41,326 nt of DNA from Lachnospiraceae bacterium. Its GTDB lineage: Bacteria; Bacillota; Clostridia; Lachnospirales; Lachnospiraceae. The first letter of the stretch is position 1, and the number at the start of each line of letters is the position of its first letter. Where the stretch lies: contig JAILHY010000001.1 of assembly GCA_024695575.1 (NCBI GenBank), positions 1-41,326 on the forward strand. The letters are read 5' to 3'. Both the position numbers and the translations under genes were made by a program. The notes beneath the pieces are model-generated. The model did not search any database. It worked only from the letters and a program-made list of their open reading frames with translations, and was not told the DNA's origin. Shown here in pieces: positions 7,957-18,249 of the stretch.

Positions 7957-8007
7957 CGAATGATACTTTTTTAATACTCCTTAATTCCGTTCAAGCGCCA
8001 CTCGGGC

Positions 8008-8030
8008 TGACTTAATCACGGATTAAGTCA
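8008..8030. repeat. Perfect inverted repeat, 10-bp arms with 3-nt loop
   Basis: tgacttaatc acg gattaagtca, 4 nt beyond the chemotaxis gene stop. Confidence 0.8.
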
Positions 8031-8034
8031 TTAA

Positions 8035-10005
8035 TTACTTAAAGATACTCAAACATTCATTAAGCTCGAATGCAACCTGGTTAAGATCTTTTGAAGCATC
8101 CGCAAGAGCCTCAACCGTCTTGTTGATCTCAGTAGTCGTAGCACTGGTCTCTTCGGATGAAGCAGCATTCTCTTCGGAAATTGCTGACAGCGAATCCATC
8201 GCGTCTGCTATCGAAACTCTGGACTGAACGATATTCTGAACTCCTGCCTCGATATTTCCGATATTTTCAATGGTATCATCAATCTGACCGATGAGTCCGT
8301 GTATCATCTCGGTTGTATCATCCAGTACCTTGGACTGGGATACCGTCATATCGTGAACCTTCTCTGACTCATCAACTGCAGCCTGGGACTTGGAAAGAAG
8401 CGAATTCATCTCATCCTTAATGCTCTGGGCTACTTCTGCTGAACTTACCGCCAGCTTACCGATCTCTTCCGCAACAACCGCAAATCCGCGACCCATTGCT
8501 CCCGCACGGGCTGCTTCGATCGAAGCGTTAAGCGAAAGAAGGTTAGTCTGTTCAGCTATCTCCGTGATAGCCTCGATCTTTTCACTGATACTGTCAACGG
8601 CTTTGCTGGTTTCCTTTATCTGATCCGCTATACGGTCAACTCCGGAAACCATAGTACTGGTAGCATCCTGAAGATCATGCACCTGATCTTCCGTTGCCAT
8701 GGAAGCCTTTTGCATTTCTTTTGCGATCCTGTTAAGAGATTCTGCCGTATCGTTGACTTCGTCGATCACCTCGCCGATATGTTCAACGCTCTCAGTGGCA
8801 TTCTGTACATCCTGGGCCTGCTGGGTAGCACCGTTTGCAATATCCTCAACCGCCTGAGTGATTCCGGCTATAGCGTCATTTATCTGATCCGTGATATGAA
8901 CCATATCCTGAGCACGTCCGCTTACGGTATCACTTGCACTCTTTGCCTTTGGAATCAGGTTATCAAGCTCCTGCATCAAGCCGTTAACTCCATCGCGTAC
9001 GGATCCTATCTCGTCTTCAGATCTGATATTTACACGTGCTCCCGTATCACCCTGACCCTTTTCAATGTCGGAAGCGATCTTGTTAACCTGGTTGGTAAGA
9101 TCCAGTATAGGTTTGGTTATCCGTATACTTACTATAGTAATAACAACAACAGCGATGATACAGAAAATAATGGTAAGAACAACGAATGTAGAAACCATAG
9201 CCTTAACCGGAGCATCATATACGCTCTTGGGTGTTACCAGTGCTACTGTCCAACCGTTTATCTCTACGTTTTCGGCTGTTATATAACTTGGTACTTTGTT
9301 ATAATCCGCAAACAGACTGTCTTCATCTATGGCCTTAAGATATATGCCGTTAAGAGCCTGCTCCAGTGTGACGGGTTCTTCTCCCGTAAGAGCAAAATCA
9401 GGATTTTCATGAACAACAATGTTGTTTTCATCTGTGGCTACAAATGCATATCCGTCTGAGCTCTCGGGTATCAACGCGGTAAGAGCACTCAGATCAAGAT
9501 CGACACCGACAACACCGCCTGACGTTGCATAGCACATACTTATGCAAAGCGCGTTGGTTATCATATCAATATATGGCTGTGTAGTATATATCCCATCATG
9601 TTCCTTGGCCTGTATATACCAGGATCTTACCGTAACATCATAATCTGCTGCAGGTTCAAACGAGGAGAACACCGCATTCCCGTTATCTTTGCCAAAATAG
9701 GCTTCGGTAATGAATTCGTTTTCTTTTACAAAGTCTACCAGGAAGGGTTTCATTCCTGAAATATCTCCCTGATAACTGCTGACGTAAGCCGCAAGACTCT
9801 TTAGGGCTCCCGCATTCTCACTGAACCAGTCATCCACCACTTGTGCCATATACTGTGCCGTAGCTTCATACTTGGCATCCATGGCATCTTCAAAATTAGT
9901 CTCGGCTTTTTTTGTGCTTACGATCGCATTGGCCACAAAGAGAACCAGAACCATAAGTACAACGATGAAAGTAATACGGATTCTTAAACTCTTCTTTAAA
10001 AACAT
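8035..10005 (-). CDS. Methyl-accepting chemotaxis protein (Cache sensor, HAMP, MCP signal domain)
   Basis: Signalling hairpin [49 protein letters not shown]-terminal TM and extracellular Cache-like region; start trimmed to ATG 10005 after GGGGGTGAC. Confidence 0.94.
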   Translation of the reverse strand: MFLKKSLRIRITFIVVLMVLVLFVANAIVSTKKAETNFEDAMDAKYEATAQYMAQVVDDWFSENAGALKSLAAYVSSYQGDISGMKPFLVDFVKENEFITEAYFGKDNGNAVFSSFEPAADYDVTVRSWYIQAKEHDGIYTTQPYIDMITNALCISMCYATSGGVVGVDLDLSALTALIPESSDGYAFVATDENNIVVHENPDFALTGEEPVTLEQALNGIYLKAIDEDSLFADYNKVPSYITAENVEINGWTVALVTPKSVYDAPVKAMVSTFVVLTIIFCIIAVVVITIVSIRITKPILDLTNQVNKIASDIEKGQGDTGARVNIRSEDEIGSVRDGVNGLMQELDNLIPKAKSASDTVSGRAQDMVHITDQINDAIAGITQAVEDIANGATQQAQDVQNATESVEHIGEVIDEVNDTAESLNRIAKEMQKASMATEDQVHDLQDATSTMVSGVDRIADQIKETSKAVDSISEKIEAITEIAEQTNLLSLNASIEAARAGAMGRGFAVVAEEIGKLAVSSAEVAQSIKDEMNSLLSKSQAAVDESEKVHDMTVSQSKVLDDTTEMIHGLIGQIDDTIENIGNIEAGVQNIVQSRVSIADAMDSLSAISEENAASSEETSATTTEINKTVEALADASKDLNQVAFELNECLSIFK

Positions 10006-10088
10006 TTTTGTCACCCCCTGATGTATTTGTATGACCAAGACTAATTCTATGACTTGACAATTACCCGTTTCTTAACCATATTTAAAAC

Positions 10089-11333
10089 ATGGAAAACTTG
10101 ATCAAAAACTCAGTCATTACAATAAAAAAAGGTGAAGGCCGAAGTCTCAAGGCAGGAGGCGCATGGATCTACGATAACGAGATCGAGTCCATCACCGGAA
10201 CCTTCAAAAACGGCGAGATCCTGCGGGTTCACGATTTTGACGGATACCCTCTGGGAGCAGGTTTCATCAACCAGAATTCAAAGATCAGAGTCCGTATGCT
10301 GACACGCGCCAAGGACCCCATCATAGACGGCGAATTCCTTAGAGCAAGGGTTAAGGCCGCCTGGGATTATCGTAAGGCGGTCCTTGCAAAAGAAGACTTA
10401 AACAGCTGCCGTATCATCTTCGGAGAGGCGGACTTTCTTCCGGGGCTTGTGATCGACAAGTATTCGGATGTTCTCGTGGTGGAGTGCCTGGCTCTCGGAA
10501 TGGAAGCCTTAAAGGAATTTATCGTAGATTCTCTTAAGGAGATCCTTGCCGCGGACGGATATAGTATCCGCGGAGTCTATGAGCGATCCGATGCGCTGGT
10601 TCGTAAAAAAGAAGGCCTCATGCCCTATAAAGGCTTCATAGGATCCGAATTTGACACTAATGTAGAAATTGTCGAAAACGGCGTAAAATACCTGGTCGAC
10701 GTTGTAAACGGCCAGAAGACCGGTTTCTTTCTCGATCAGAAATATAACAGACTTGCCATGCAGCGAGTGGTTAAGGGACTTAGGTTATCCACAGGTTCCT
10801 CCAAAGTCCTTGACTGTTTTACACATATGGGAACCTTTGCTCTTAACTGCGGACTTGCGGGCGCAACCGACGTAACCGGCCTTGATATCTCTGAGTACGC
10901 TGTGGCACAGGCAACGGAGAACGCTGCCAGAAACGGCCTTTCAGATACCGTTAAGTTCCGGGCTGCCAATGTTCTTGACGAGCTTCCAAGGCTCTATGAT
11001 GCAGGGGAAAAGTTTGACGTGGTGATCCTGGATCCCCCTGCTTTTACCAAGTCAAAAGAAGCCACAAAGAGCGCAATGAAGGGCTATCGTGAAATAAACA
11101 TGAAGGGCATGAAGCTTGTTAAAGATGGCGGATACCTCGCCACCTGCTCCTGCTCTCATTTCATGACTCAGGAACTTTTTACCGAAATAATAGGCCAGGC
11201 CGCCAAATCAGTCCACAAGCGCCTGCGCCAGGTTGAATTTCGTACCCAGGCCCCGGATCATCCCATCCTTTGGGCCGCGGACGAAAGCTACTATTTAAAA
11301 TTCCTTATCTTCCAGGTTTGTGACGAAAAATAG
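10089..11333 (+). CDS. rlmI: Class I SAM-dependent rRNA methyltransferase, RlmI-like (PUA-like N-terminus)
   Basis: VLDCFTHMGTFALNCGLAGATDVTGLDIS, VILDPPAFTKSKEA and CSCSHFMT motifs of the RlmI family. Confidence 0.85.
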   Translation: MENLIKNSVITIKKGEGRSLKAGGAWIYDNEIESITGTFKNGEILRVHDFDGYPLGAGFINQNSKIRVRMLTRAKDPIIDGEFLRARVKAAWDYRKAVLAKEDLNSCRIIFGEADFLPGLVIDKYSDVLVVECLALGMEALKEFIVDSLKEILAADGYSIRGVYERSDALVRKKEGLMPYKGFIGSEFDTNVEIVENGVKYLVDVVNGQKTGFFLDQKYNRLAMQRVVKGLRLSTGSSKVLDCFTHMGTFALNCGLAGATDVTGLDISEYAVAQATENAARNGLSDTVKFRAANVLDELPRLYDAGEKFDVVILDPPAFTKSKEATKSAMKGYREINMKGMKLVKDGGYLATCSCSHFMTQELFTEIIGQAAKSVHKRLRQVEFRTQAPDHPILWAADESYYLKFLIFQVCDEK

Positions 11334-11360
11334 ATTCTTTATCGCAAAAGAGGAGGCCCC

Positions 11361-12413
11361 ATGGACCTTATAGTGATAATCGGTGCCGGTGCGGTCGGTA
11401 AAATGACCGTAGGCCAGGAATTAATGAAAATAACCGATTTCAGGCTTTTTCACAATCACATGATGATCGAGCCTGTTTTAGAGATATTCGGAAAATTTGA
11501 CGGTGATGTCATAAGTAGGCTTCGCGAGGATATTTTCGAGGCTTTCTTTAAGACGGACTACCAGGGCATGATCTTTACCTACATGTGGGCCTTCGACGAG
11601 CAGAGCGACTGGGATTATATCAAAGGTGTATCCGACAGGTTCGAAGCCACCGGCGGCACAGTTTACTATGTTGAACTTATCGCGGACCGTGAAGTTCGTG
11701 TCGAAAGAAACAAGACCGAAAACAGGTTAAAAAACAAGCCTTCCAAACGTGACCTGGTGGTGTCGGAAGCAAGAATGCTCCGTGAAGAAACAAAATACCG
11801 CGTAGTCAGCAACGAAGGCGAGATCCCCTTCAAGAACTATTTAAGGATCAACAATACTCGCATGGAACCCGCTGCGGCCGCACGTAAGATAAAAGAAAAC
11901 TTCAATCTCCCGGGACCCCGCAAGACCGAGCTCATGAACCGGATTAAACTTGAAACGGTCCGCGAAGATGAGATCGATCAGCTTTATTACATGCAGAAAG
12001 CAAGTTTCATACCCCTTTACGAGAAATACCACGACGAGGGCTCTCCCGCCATCGAGTCCATAGACCGCGTTAAAAGAAGGTTTGCAGTAGAAAACAGAAA
12101 ATACTATTTCATAGTAAAGGATGGCGCAAGAGTAGGCGTTATCAACATCGGTCACAACGATCCGAATGAGCACGAGGTTGCCTTTATCAGCCCTCTTTTT
12201 ATTCTCCCTGAGTTCCAGAATCAGGGTATAGGATATGTGGCTATTCAGAAGGCTTTCCAGCTCCTCCCTGATGTAAAGGTCTGGAAGCTTGACACCATCC
12301 TCCAGGAGCCCGCAAACTGCCACTTATATGAAAAATGCGGTTTCGTACGTGTGGGAGAAGAACACGTGGTGAACGAGAACATGACTCTTGTGGATTACGA
12401 ACGCCGGATTTAA
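11361..12413 (+). CDS. Fusion of P-loop (shikimate-kinase-like/AAA) domain with GNAT acetyltransferase
   Basis: N-term IVIIGAGAVGKMTVGQELM...LFHNHMMIEPVLEIF; C-term IKLETVREDEIDQLYYMQ...FISPLFILPEFQNQGIGYVAIQKAF...NCHLYEKCGF GNAT core; one uninterrupted frame. Confidence 0.82.
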   Translation: MDLIVIIGAGAVGKMTVGQELMKITDFRLFHNHMMIEPVLEIFGKFDGDVISRLREDIFEAFFKTDYQGMIFTYMWAFDEQSDWDYIKGVSDRFEATGGTVYYVELIADREVRVERNKTENRLKNKPSKRDLVVSEARMLREETKYRVVSNEGEIPFKNYLRINNTRMEPAAAARKIKENFNLPGPRKTELMNRIKLETVREDEIDQLYYMQKASFIPLYEKYHDEGSPAIESIDRVKRRFAVENRKYYFIVKDGARVGVINIGHNDPNEHEVAFISPLFILPEFQNQGIGYVAIQKAFQLLPDVKVWKLDTILQEPANCHLYEKCGFVRVGEEHVVNENMTLVDYERRI

Positions 12414-12454
12414 AATACTGATATCAGAGTTATCTATATACAGGGGGACTTACA

Positions 12455-14017
12455 ATGATCAAAGAAGAAAAGATACTACTTGGTAAATCAGGCGATGAAG
12501 ACATCTTTATCTATCCCAAAATGGCCAATCGCCACGGAATGATCGCAGGTGCCACAGGTACAGGTAAAACCGTGACTCTCAAGGTTATGGCAGAGTCCTT
12601 TTCCTCTATCGGCGTGCCTGTTTTCCTTGCAGATGTGAAGGGTGACATCGCACCCATGTGTCAGGCAGGTACAGACAATCCCAATGTATCCGAGCGTGTT
12701 TCATCAATGGGCCTGGATGCTGCCGGATTTGATTACCATGCTTTCCCCGTTAACTTCTGGGATGTATACGGTGAAAAGGGCATGCCCCTTCGTACCACCA
12801 TTTCCGAAATGGGCCCCCTTCTTCTATCCCGTGTTCTTGGACTTAATGATACACAGTCAGATGTCCTTACCTGCATATTCAAGATAGCCGACGATGAAAA
12901 TCTGATCCTGACAGACACCAAGGATCTTAAGGCCATGCTCAATTACGTAAGCGACAAATCCGCTGAATACGGCCCCAAGTACGGTAATATCGCAACGGTC
13001 ACCGTTAACGCCATTTTAAGAAGTATCGTGGCCATCGAATCAGAAGGCGCAGATCTTTTCTTCGGAGAACCTGCTCTCAACGTAGCAGACTGGCTCTGCA
13101 CTGATCGAAACGGCTATGGTATGGTACAGATCCTTGACTGTCAGAAACTGATACTTCATCCCCGTCTCTACTCTGCCTTCCTTCTTTGGCTTATTTCCGA
13201 GCTTTTTGAGTCTCTTCCCGAGGTGGGAGATCCCGAAAAGCCGAGAGTGGTTTTCTTTTTCGACGAAGCACACATGCTCTTTGATTCGGCTCCCAAGGCT
13301 CTGCTTGAAAAAATCGAGCAGTTAGTCAAACTTATCCGATCCAAGGGTGTCGGTATTTATTTTATAACCCAGAATCCTTCCGATATCCCGGACGGTGTAC
13401 TGGCCCAGCTTGGAAACAAGGTTCAGCACGCGCTCCATGCATACACTCCCAAGGAACAAAAAGCCGTCAAGGCTGCTGCCATGGGCTTTAGAGTAAATCC
13501 TGAATTTGACACCTACACCACACTTCAGGAGCTTGGAACCGGTAAGGCTCTCGTGTCCGTCATGGGTGAAGACGGTATACCTACCATCGTAAAACACACA
13601 AAGATCTGTCCTCCCCAGAGTTCCATGGGAACCCTGGCAGAGAGCGAGCGGATCTCCAATATAAACAATTCCGTTCTTTATCCGAAGTACTATGAATCCG
13701 TAGATAACGAGTCTGCATATGAACTCCTGGCAAGACTTGAGAGCAAACCTACGGAGAATGCCAAGAGCGAAGAAGAGGCTATGACCCTCACTGAAAAGAT
13801 GAAGAAGCAGCTTGAGGAGCAGGAAAAGAAAAAGAAGCAGCCTTCTGCTCTTGCCAAAGCTTCAAAGTCTGTTGCCAAGACCGCAAGCGGAACCATTGGA
13901 CGCGAAATAGGAAAGACCATCGGAAGTTCCGTCGGAGGCAAATTTGGTAAGACTCTTGGCGGTAATGTGGGAGCTTCCCTTGGCCGCGGTCTTTTGGATA
14001 CATTGTTTAAACTCTGA
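12455..14017 (+). CDS. HerA-like / DUF853 (YjgR family) ATPase
   Basis: Walker A GMIAGATGTGKTVTLKVMAESF, Walker B VVFFFDEAHMLF, FITQNPSDIPDGVLAQLGNKVQHALHAYTPKEQKAVKAAA; Gly-rich C-terminus. Confidence 0.92.
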   Translation: MIKEEKILLGKSGDEDIFIYPKMANRHGMIAGATGTGKTVTLKVMAESFSSIGVPVFLADVKGDIAPMCQAGTDNPNVSERVSSMGLDAAGFDYHAFPVNFWDVYGEKGMPLRTTISEMGPLLLSRVLGLNDTQSDVLTCIFKIADDENLILTDTKDLKAMLNYVSDKSAEYGPKYGNIATVTVNAILRSIVAIESEGADLFFGEPALNVADWLCTDRNGYGMVQILDCQKLILHPRLYSAFLLWLISELFESLPEVGDPEKPRVVFFFDEAHMLFDSAPKALLEKIEQLVKLIRSKGVGIYFITQNPSDIPDGVLAQLGNKVQHALHAYTPKEQKAVKAAAMGFRVNPEFDTYTTLQELGTGKALVSVMGEDGIPTIVKHTKICPPQSSMGTLAESERISNINNSVLYPKYYESVDNESAYELLARLESKPTENAKSEEEAMTLTEKMKKQLEEQEKKKKQPSALAKASKSVAKTASGTIGREIGKTIGSSVGGKFGKTLGGNVGASLGRGLLDTLFKL

Positions 14018-14063
14018 TTGAAACAGGAACCCGACGTTTGTGCTTGATAATGAGGATATTCTA

Positions 14064-15782
14064 ATGAGCGACAGTAAGAAAGAACGAAGCAGAGCAGTCT
14101 TTAGAAAGGAACAGCGTTTCAGGAAATTAAGGAGGCGGAGTTTTTCCGGAGGGATCATTATTTTCATAATAATGCTCATACTTCTGGCGCTTGTTGCTTC
14201 CGGAATCGTCATCGGACTTGATTTTCTTTTAAGTAACAGAATCGGGCCTGGCTATAAGGGGCTTCCTTATGTCATAGACGCTCTTGAAAGTGCCGGAGAA
14301 TCGGAAGAACTGGTCCTTCAAAGTCTTGGGATAACCAAGGATGAGCTTCGTTTTGCCATTGCTCTTCTCTCAGGTGTTGCCATCACGATGCTTGTAATTA
14401 TCGTGATGCTTATTATCAACATTCTTTCTTCCATAGGAAATCAGCGTCGTATGACGACATTTTTCCTTACGGATGATGCAAGTAAGGGTCATAACTGGAT
14501 GTGGTTCCTTATCAAAAGCAGTAACTACCTTCGCTTCAGAGGCCATGACAGATTTAATTTCGCCATACTTGACATAGACCTTGTAAATTACAGGAATTAC
14601 TGTATGTGCCACTCCGTTACCGACGGTGAGAAACTCCTTGTGGCAGTAGACGATATACTCAAACACAGCACCAGCAAATATCACGAGTTTTACGCTCACT
14701 ACGCTTCTTCCGATTTTGTCGCGCTCATAAGATACACGGATCCCGACGAATTCAATACTCGCGTGGACGGGCTTCTTTCTAGGCTCTTAAAAGCCGTGCC
14801 CGGCAATATCATCGATTTCCATATCGGTATCAAGCTCCTGCCCGCTACTACCGACAGTAAGGGAAGGCTTCGAAGCCGTAAGAATATGGATATCGAGGCT
14901 GAATACAACGATGCCTGCACTGCCCGCGCCACTCTCATGAACAGCGATAATTCCGGTATCGCTTTCTTTGACGAGAAGCTTGTTTCCGAGCAGAAATGGA
15001 ACGATACCGTCCGTCTCTCCCAGGCCAAAGCCCTTGAAAACGAGGAATTTGTCGTATTCTATCAGCCTAAGTACGATCCCAGCAATGATAAGCTTACAGG
15101 TGCCGAGGCGCTTATCCGCTGGAACTCTCCCGAGTACGGCCTCAAGGGTCCCGGGCAGTTCATTCCCTTATTTGAAAAGAGCGGATTTATCACTAAGATC
15201 GATCATTATATGTTAAGCCATGTAGCAAGGGATCAGAAACGCTGGCTGGATGCGGGCTTTAAGTGTGTTCCCGTTTCCGTCAACATTTCCCGTGCTCACT
15301 TTATTGAGCCAAATCTAGCGGAACAGATAAAAGATGCAGTGGACAAAGAAGGCTGTCCTCATGAGCTCATCGAGATCGAGCTTACGGAGAGTGCTTTCTT
15401 TGACGACAAAAAAGCCATGGTCGATACAATAAAGCGCCTTAAGGAATGCGGATTTGCCGTGTCCATGGATGACTTCGGAAGCGGTTATTCTTCCCTTAAT
15501 TCCTTAAAAGACATGCCACTGGATGTCCTTAAGCTGGATGCGGAATTCTTCCGGGGCGAAACTGACGATAAGCGCGGTGAGATCGTTGTCTCCGAAGCGA
15601 TCCGTCTTGCTAAGAACCTTAACATGCGCACCGTTGCGGAAGGTGTCGAAGTTAAAGATCAGGTTGAATTCCTTGCCGCCCAGGGCTGCGATATGATCCA
15701 GGGTTACTATTACGCCAAACCTATGCCCGGCAATGAATACGAAGAAAGAATGATGAAAAATGTCGAAGCGATTCAGGCATGA
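14064..15782 (+). CDS. Membrane EAL-domain c-di-GMP phosphodiesterase with degenerate GGDEF-like region
   Basis: EALIRW, SVNISR, ELTES, MDDFGSGYSSL, LKLD, AEGVE, QGYYYAKPMP; GGDEF position reads ASSDF; start trimmed to ATG 14064 after GAGG. Confidence 0.9.
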   Translation: MSDSKKERSRAVFRKEQRFRKLRRRSFSGGIIIFIIMLILLALVASGIVIGLDFLLSNRIGPGYKGLPYVIDALESAGESEELVLQSLGITKDELRFAIALLSGVAITMLVIIVMLIINILSSIGNQRRMTTFFLTDDASKGHNWMWFLIKSSNYLRFRGHDRFNFAILDIDLVNYRNYCMCHSVTDGEKLLVAVDDILKHSTSKYHEFYAHYASSDFVALIRYTDPDEFNTRVDGLLSRLLKAVPGNIIDFHIGIKLLPATTDSKGRLRSRKNMDIEAEYNDACTARATLMNSDNSGIAFFDEKLVSEQKWNDTVRLSQAKALENEEFVVFYQPKYDPSNDKLTGAEALIRWNSPEYGLKGPGQFIPLFEKSGFITKIDHYMLSHVARDQKRWLDAGFKCVPVSVNISRAHFIEPNLAEQIKDAVDKEGCPHELIEIELTESAFFDDKKAMVDTIKRLKECGFAVSMDDFGSGYSSLNSLKDMPLDVLKLDAEFFRGETDDKRGEIVVSEAIRLAKNLNMRTVAEGVEVKDQVEFLAAQGCDMIQGYYYAKPMPGNEYEERMMKNVEAIQA

Positions 15783-16455
15783 ATGTAAATATATACTGAA
15801 TCCCGTCGATGCGGCGTTGATGCGGGAGGCGGTTTCTTCCATATGCGAGCCCGACACACACGCAGGGTGCGAAGGTAGCTACAGAGTTCGAAGCCTTTAT
15901 TTTGATACTTTGGACGATCAGTACCTCAGTGAGAACCTTGCCGGTGTCAATTTAAGGCACAAATACAGGATCCGCGTGTATAACTGTGACTCCGATAGGA
16001 TCACCCTTGAGAGAAAAGAAACCGAAATTGGTTTAAAGCACAAGGATTCCTGCCTTATTTCTTTGGACCAGTGTAATGAACTGATGAAGGGAAATTTCTT
16101 TGTTCCTTTCGAAGATAAGCAGGTAGTTTTGCAGGAAATGTGCGCAGAGCACATGCTTAAGTTCCTTAGGCCCGCCGTAATCGTTGATTACCTGAGGATC
16201 CCCTATGTTTACCCTTCGGGAAATGTAAGGATCACTTTCGATCATAACGTATCTTCCTCCGCAAGAACTGAGGATTTCCTTAATAAAGACGCCATGATCA
16301 GCCCTGTTCTTTTTGATAACAGCGTTGTCCTTGAGATAAAGTACGATGACCTTATCCCTCATGGCATACGAAATATAATTTGCAGGCATTCCCTCAACGA
16401 ACAGACGGCCTTTTCGAAGTACGTATATGCAAGGAGTAATATAAAGAATGGCTAA
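15760..16455 (+). CDS. VTC-domain polyphosphate polymerase
   Basis: FRHECKYILN, YRVRSLYFDTLDDQYLSENLAGVNLRHKYRIRVY, LERKETEIGLKHKD, VVLEIKYDD typical of bacterial VTC proteins. Confidence 0.88.
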   Translation: MSKRFRHECKYILNPVDAALMREAVSSICEPDTHAGCEGSYRVRSLYFDTLDDQYLSENLAGVNLRHKYRIRVYNCDSDRITLERKETEIGLKHKDSCLISLDQCNELMKGNFFVPFEDKQVVLQEMCAEHMLKFLRPAVIVDYLRIPYVYPSGNVRITFDHNVSSSARTEDFLNKDAMISPVLFDNSVVLEIKYDDLIPHGIRNIICRHSLNEQTAFSKYVYARSNIKNG

Positions 16456-18246
16456 GAAGGTATACAGCATCCTCTTTGTGATCGCCATAGCTTTTGTTAT
16501 CCTGTTCATCATTCTAAGCGACAGGATACTTGTAAATAAAAGTTCCGCCAAATACGAAACTGCCACCACGGCAGAGGATATTGTCGTTAGAGTTTACTGC
16601 GGTAACGCTACAGCGGACGTAAAGGTTACTCAAACCGGTTCCGGGGCCGTTTTGTTTCTTCCATCCAATACGGAATATGCCGAAGTGCTTAATCTCCCGG
16701 GGATTGCAAGCGGAAAACGATACACTGTTTCCGAGGTTGGCGATATTCTTGATAACACCGGTCTTGGTAACATCGATGTAATGTCTTCCGGAAATGTCTT
16801 TTCAGTATTTATAGACTCGGAAGATTCCGTTGATACCATCGATTCAGCATTGAAGCGTCCTCACAATGCCAGTGCCAAAGTAGTTGATGCGGTTGGAAAC
16901 ATCATTTTCTCCGGAAAGCTTGAATATATCGCGCCCAGAGGCACATCTTCTTTTGTGCCGCCCAAGAAATCCTATGAAGTAAGGTTTAAAAAGAAAACCG
17001 GGCTCATCGATGACATCAAGGAAAAGAATGGCTTCTCCTTGCGGATTACTTTGATAAGACCCTGATACGAAATGCCGTAGTATTTAACTATGCCAATAAC
17101 TATACTTCCATAAAGGCACCCCGTGGCGAGTTTACAGATCTTTATATAAACGGCGAATATCGCGGGAACTACTATTTAACCGAAAAAGTAAAGAACGGAA
17201 CAGATTTAATCGATATTAAGGAAGCTGATGAAACCGACCTGACGGGAGGATATCTTTTAAAGTTCCTAAGTCCCGAACGTGTGAAAGATAAACCAGTCAT
17301 AAAAACAGAATCCGGTTATTGTCTGGAGATCGTTTCACCCAAGGATGTGACAGAATCTGAGATTACTTACCTTAAGGATTTCTTTTCCGAGCTTGAGCAC
17401 ACCGCGGCGGATCCAAAGGGTGTAAACCCGGAAACGGGGGCTAAGCTTGAGGATTACCTTGATATCCGGTCCTGGATCGACAAGTACCTTCTGGAAAATA
17501 TTTTCCAGAACGTGGATTCATCCTACGACAGCTGTTTCTTTTACAAAGAAAGTTCTTCCGCAGGCGGTCGCCTCGTAGCAGGGCCTGCATGGGATTACGA
17601 TCTTACCGCCACCGGCAGATTTGATATATGGAACACGGACAGAGTCGGAGATCTGTATCTTCGGGATCAGCTCCTTAACAATCCTTCTGTTAAATCCCGT
17701 ATTCAGGAGGAGTTTACAGAGAAGATCGTACCCTACGTCAGATATAACCTGTCATCCGATGTGTACAATATATACCGTTCTATCAGCAGTTCCTACGAAG
17801 CAAATTCGATTCGCTGGAGCACAGGCGATGACAGAGCCATCGATGATTTCATAATCAGAACCGAGAAAAGGCTTGAGGTCATTGACAATAAGATACTTGG
17901 AAACAACAGTGATCATCTTGTTTCTTTTATAGATTTTGAGGGAAATATCATCAAAACCGAATATGTAAAGGATGGAGAGTCAATCAGCGAATTACCCGAA
18001 TGCGCAAGCTGGTGGGCCTTCTTTAACGGCTGGTATGATAAGGCCACAGGGGAGCTTCTTCGCGAGGGAACTCCCATATTCGAGGACAAAGAATACGAAG
18101 TCAACTGGATCTACACCTCCCTTATGATAAAGAACTCTTTGGCCGAGCTTGGCGTTGACATAGATCATATCGACGAGGACTCGGTGCAGATTCTGGCAGA
18201 TTACTACAGCAGCCACATAGATGAATTCAGCAACATGGGAGAATAA
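16448..18246 (+). pseudogene. CotH kinase family protein split by an apparent single-base deletion near 17018-17026
   Basis: ORF 16448..17065 and the frame containing ORF 17281..18246 are one protein: ...GLIDDIK | (G)KEWLLLADYFDKTLIRNAVVFNYANNYTSIKAPRGEFTDLYINGEYRGNYYLTEKV...GPAWDYDLTATG. Adding one G to AAGGAAAAGAATGG restores IKGKEWLLLADYF. Confidence 0.86.
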
Positions 18247-18249
18247 AGC

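Noticed and set aside
8677-9459. 260-aa plus-strand ORF
   Set aside because: Fully antisense to the clear chemotaxis receptor; Tyr/Cys/Ser-rich composition with no family motif.
11361-11420. Walker A with Met after GK as a sign of a dead kinase
   Set aside because: GxxAVGKMTVGQEL-type loops recur, as I recall, in this P-loop family, so the Met alone does not show loss of function.
17010-17035. Programmed -1 ribosomal frameshift in CotH
   Set aside because: Local sequence G GAA AAG is not a canonical X XXY YYZ slippery site and I see no obvious strong downstream hairpin; a lost G restoring IKGKEWLLLADYF is simpler.
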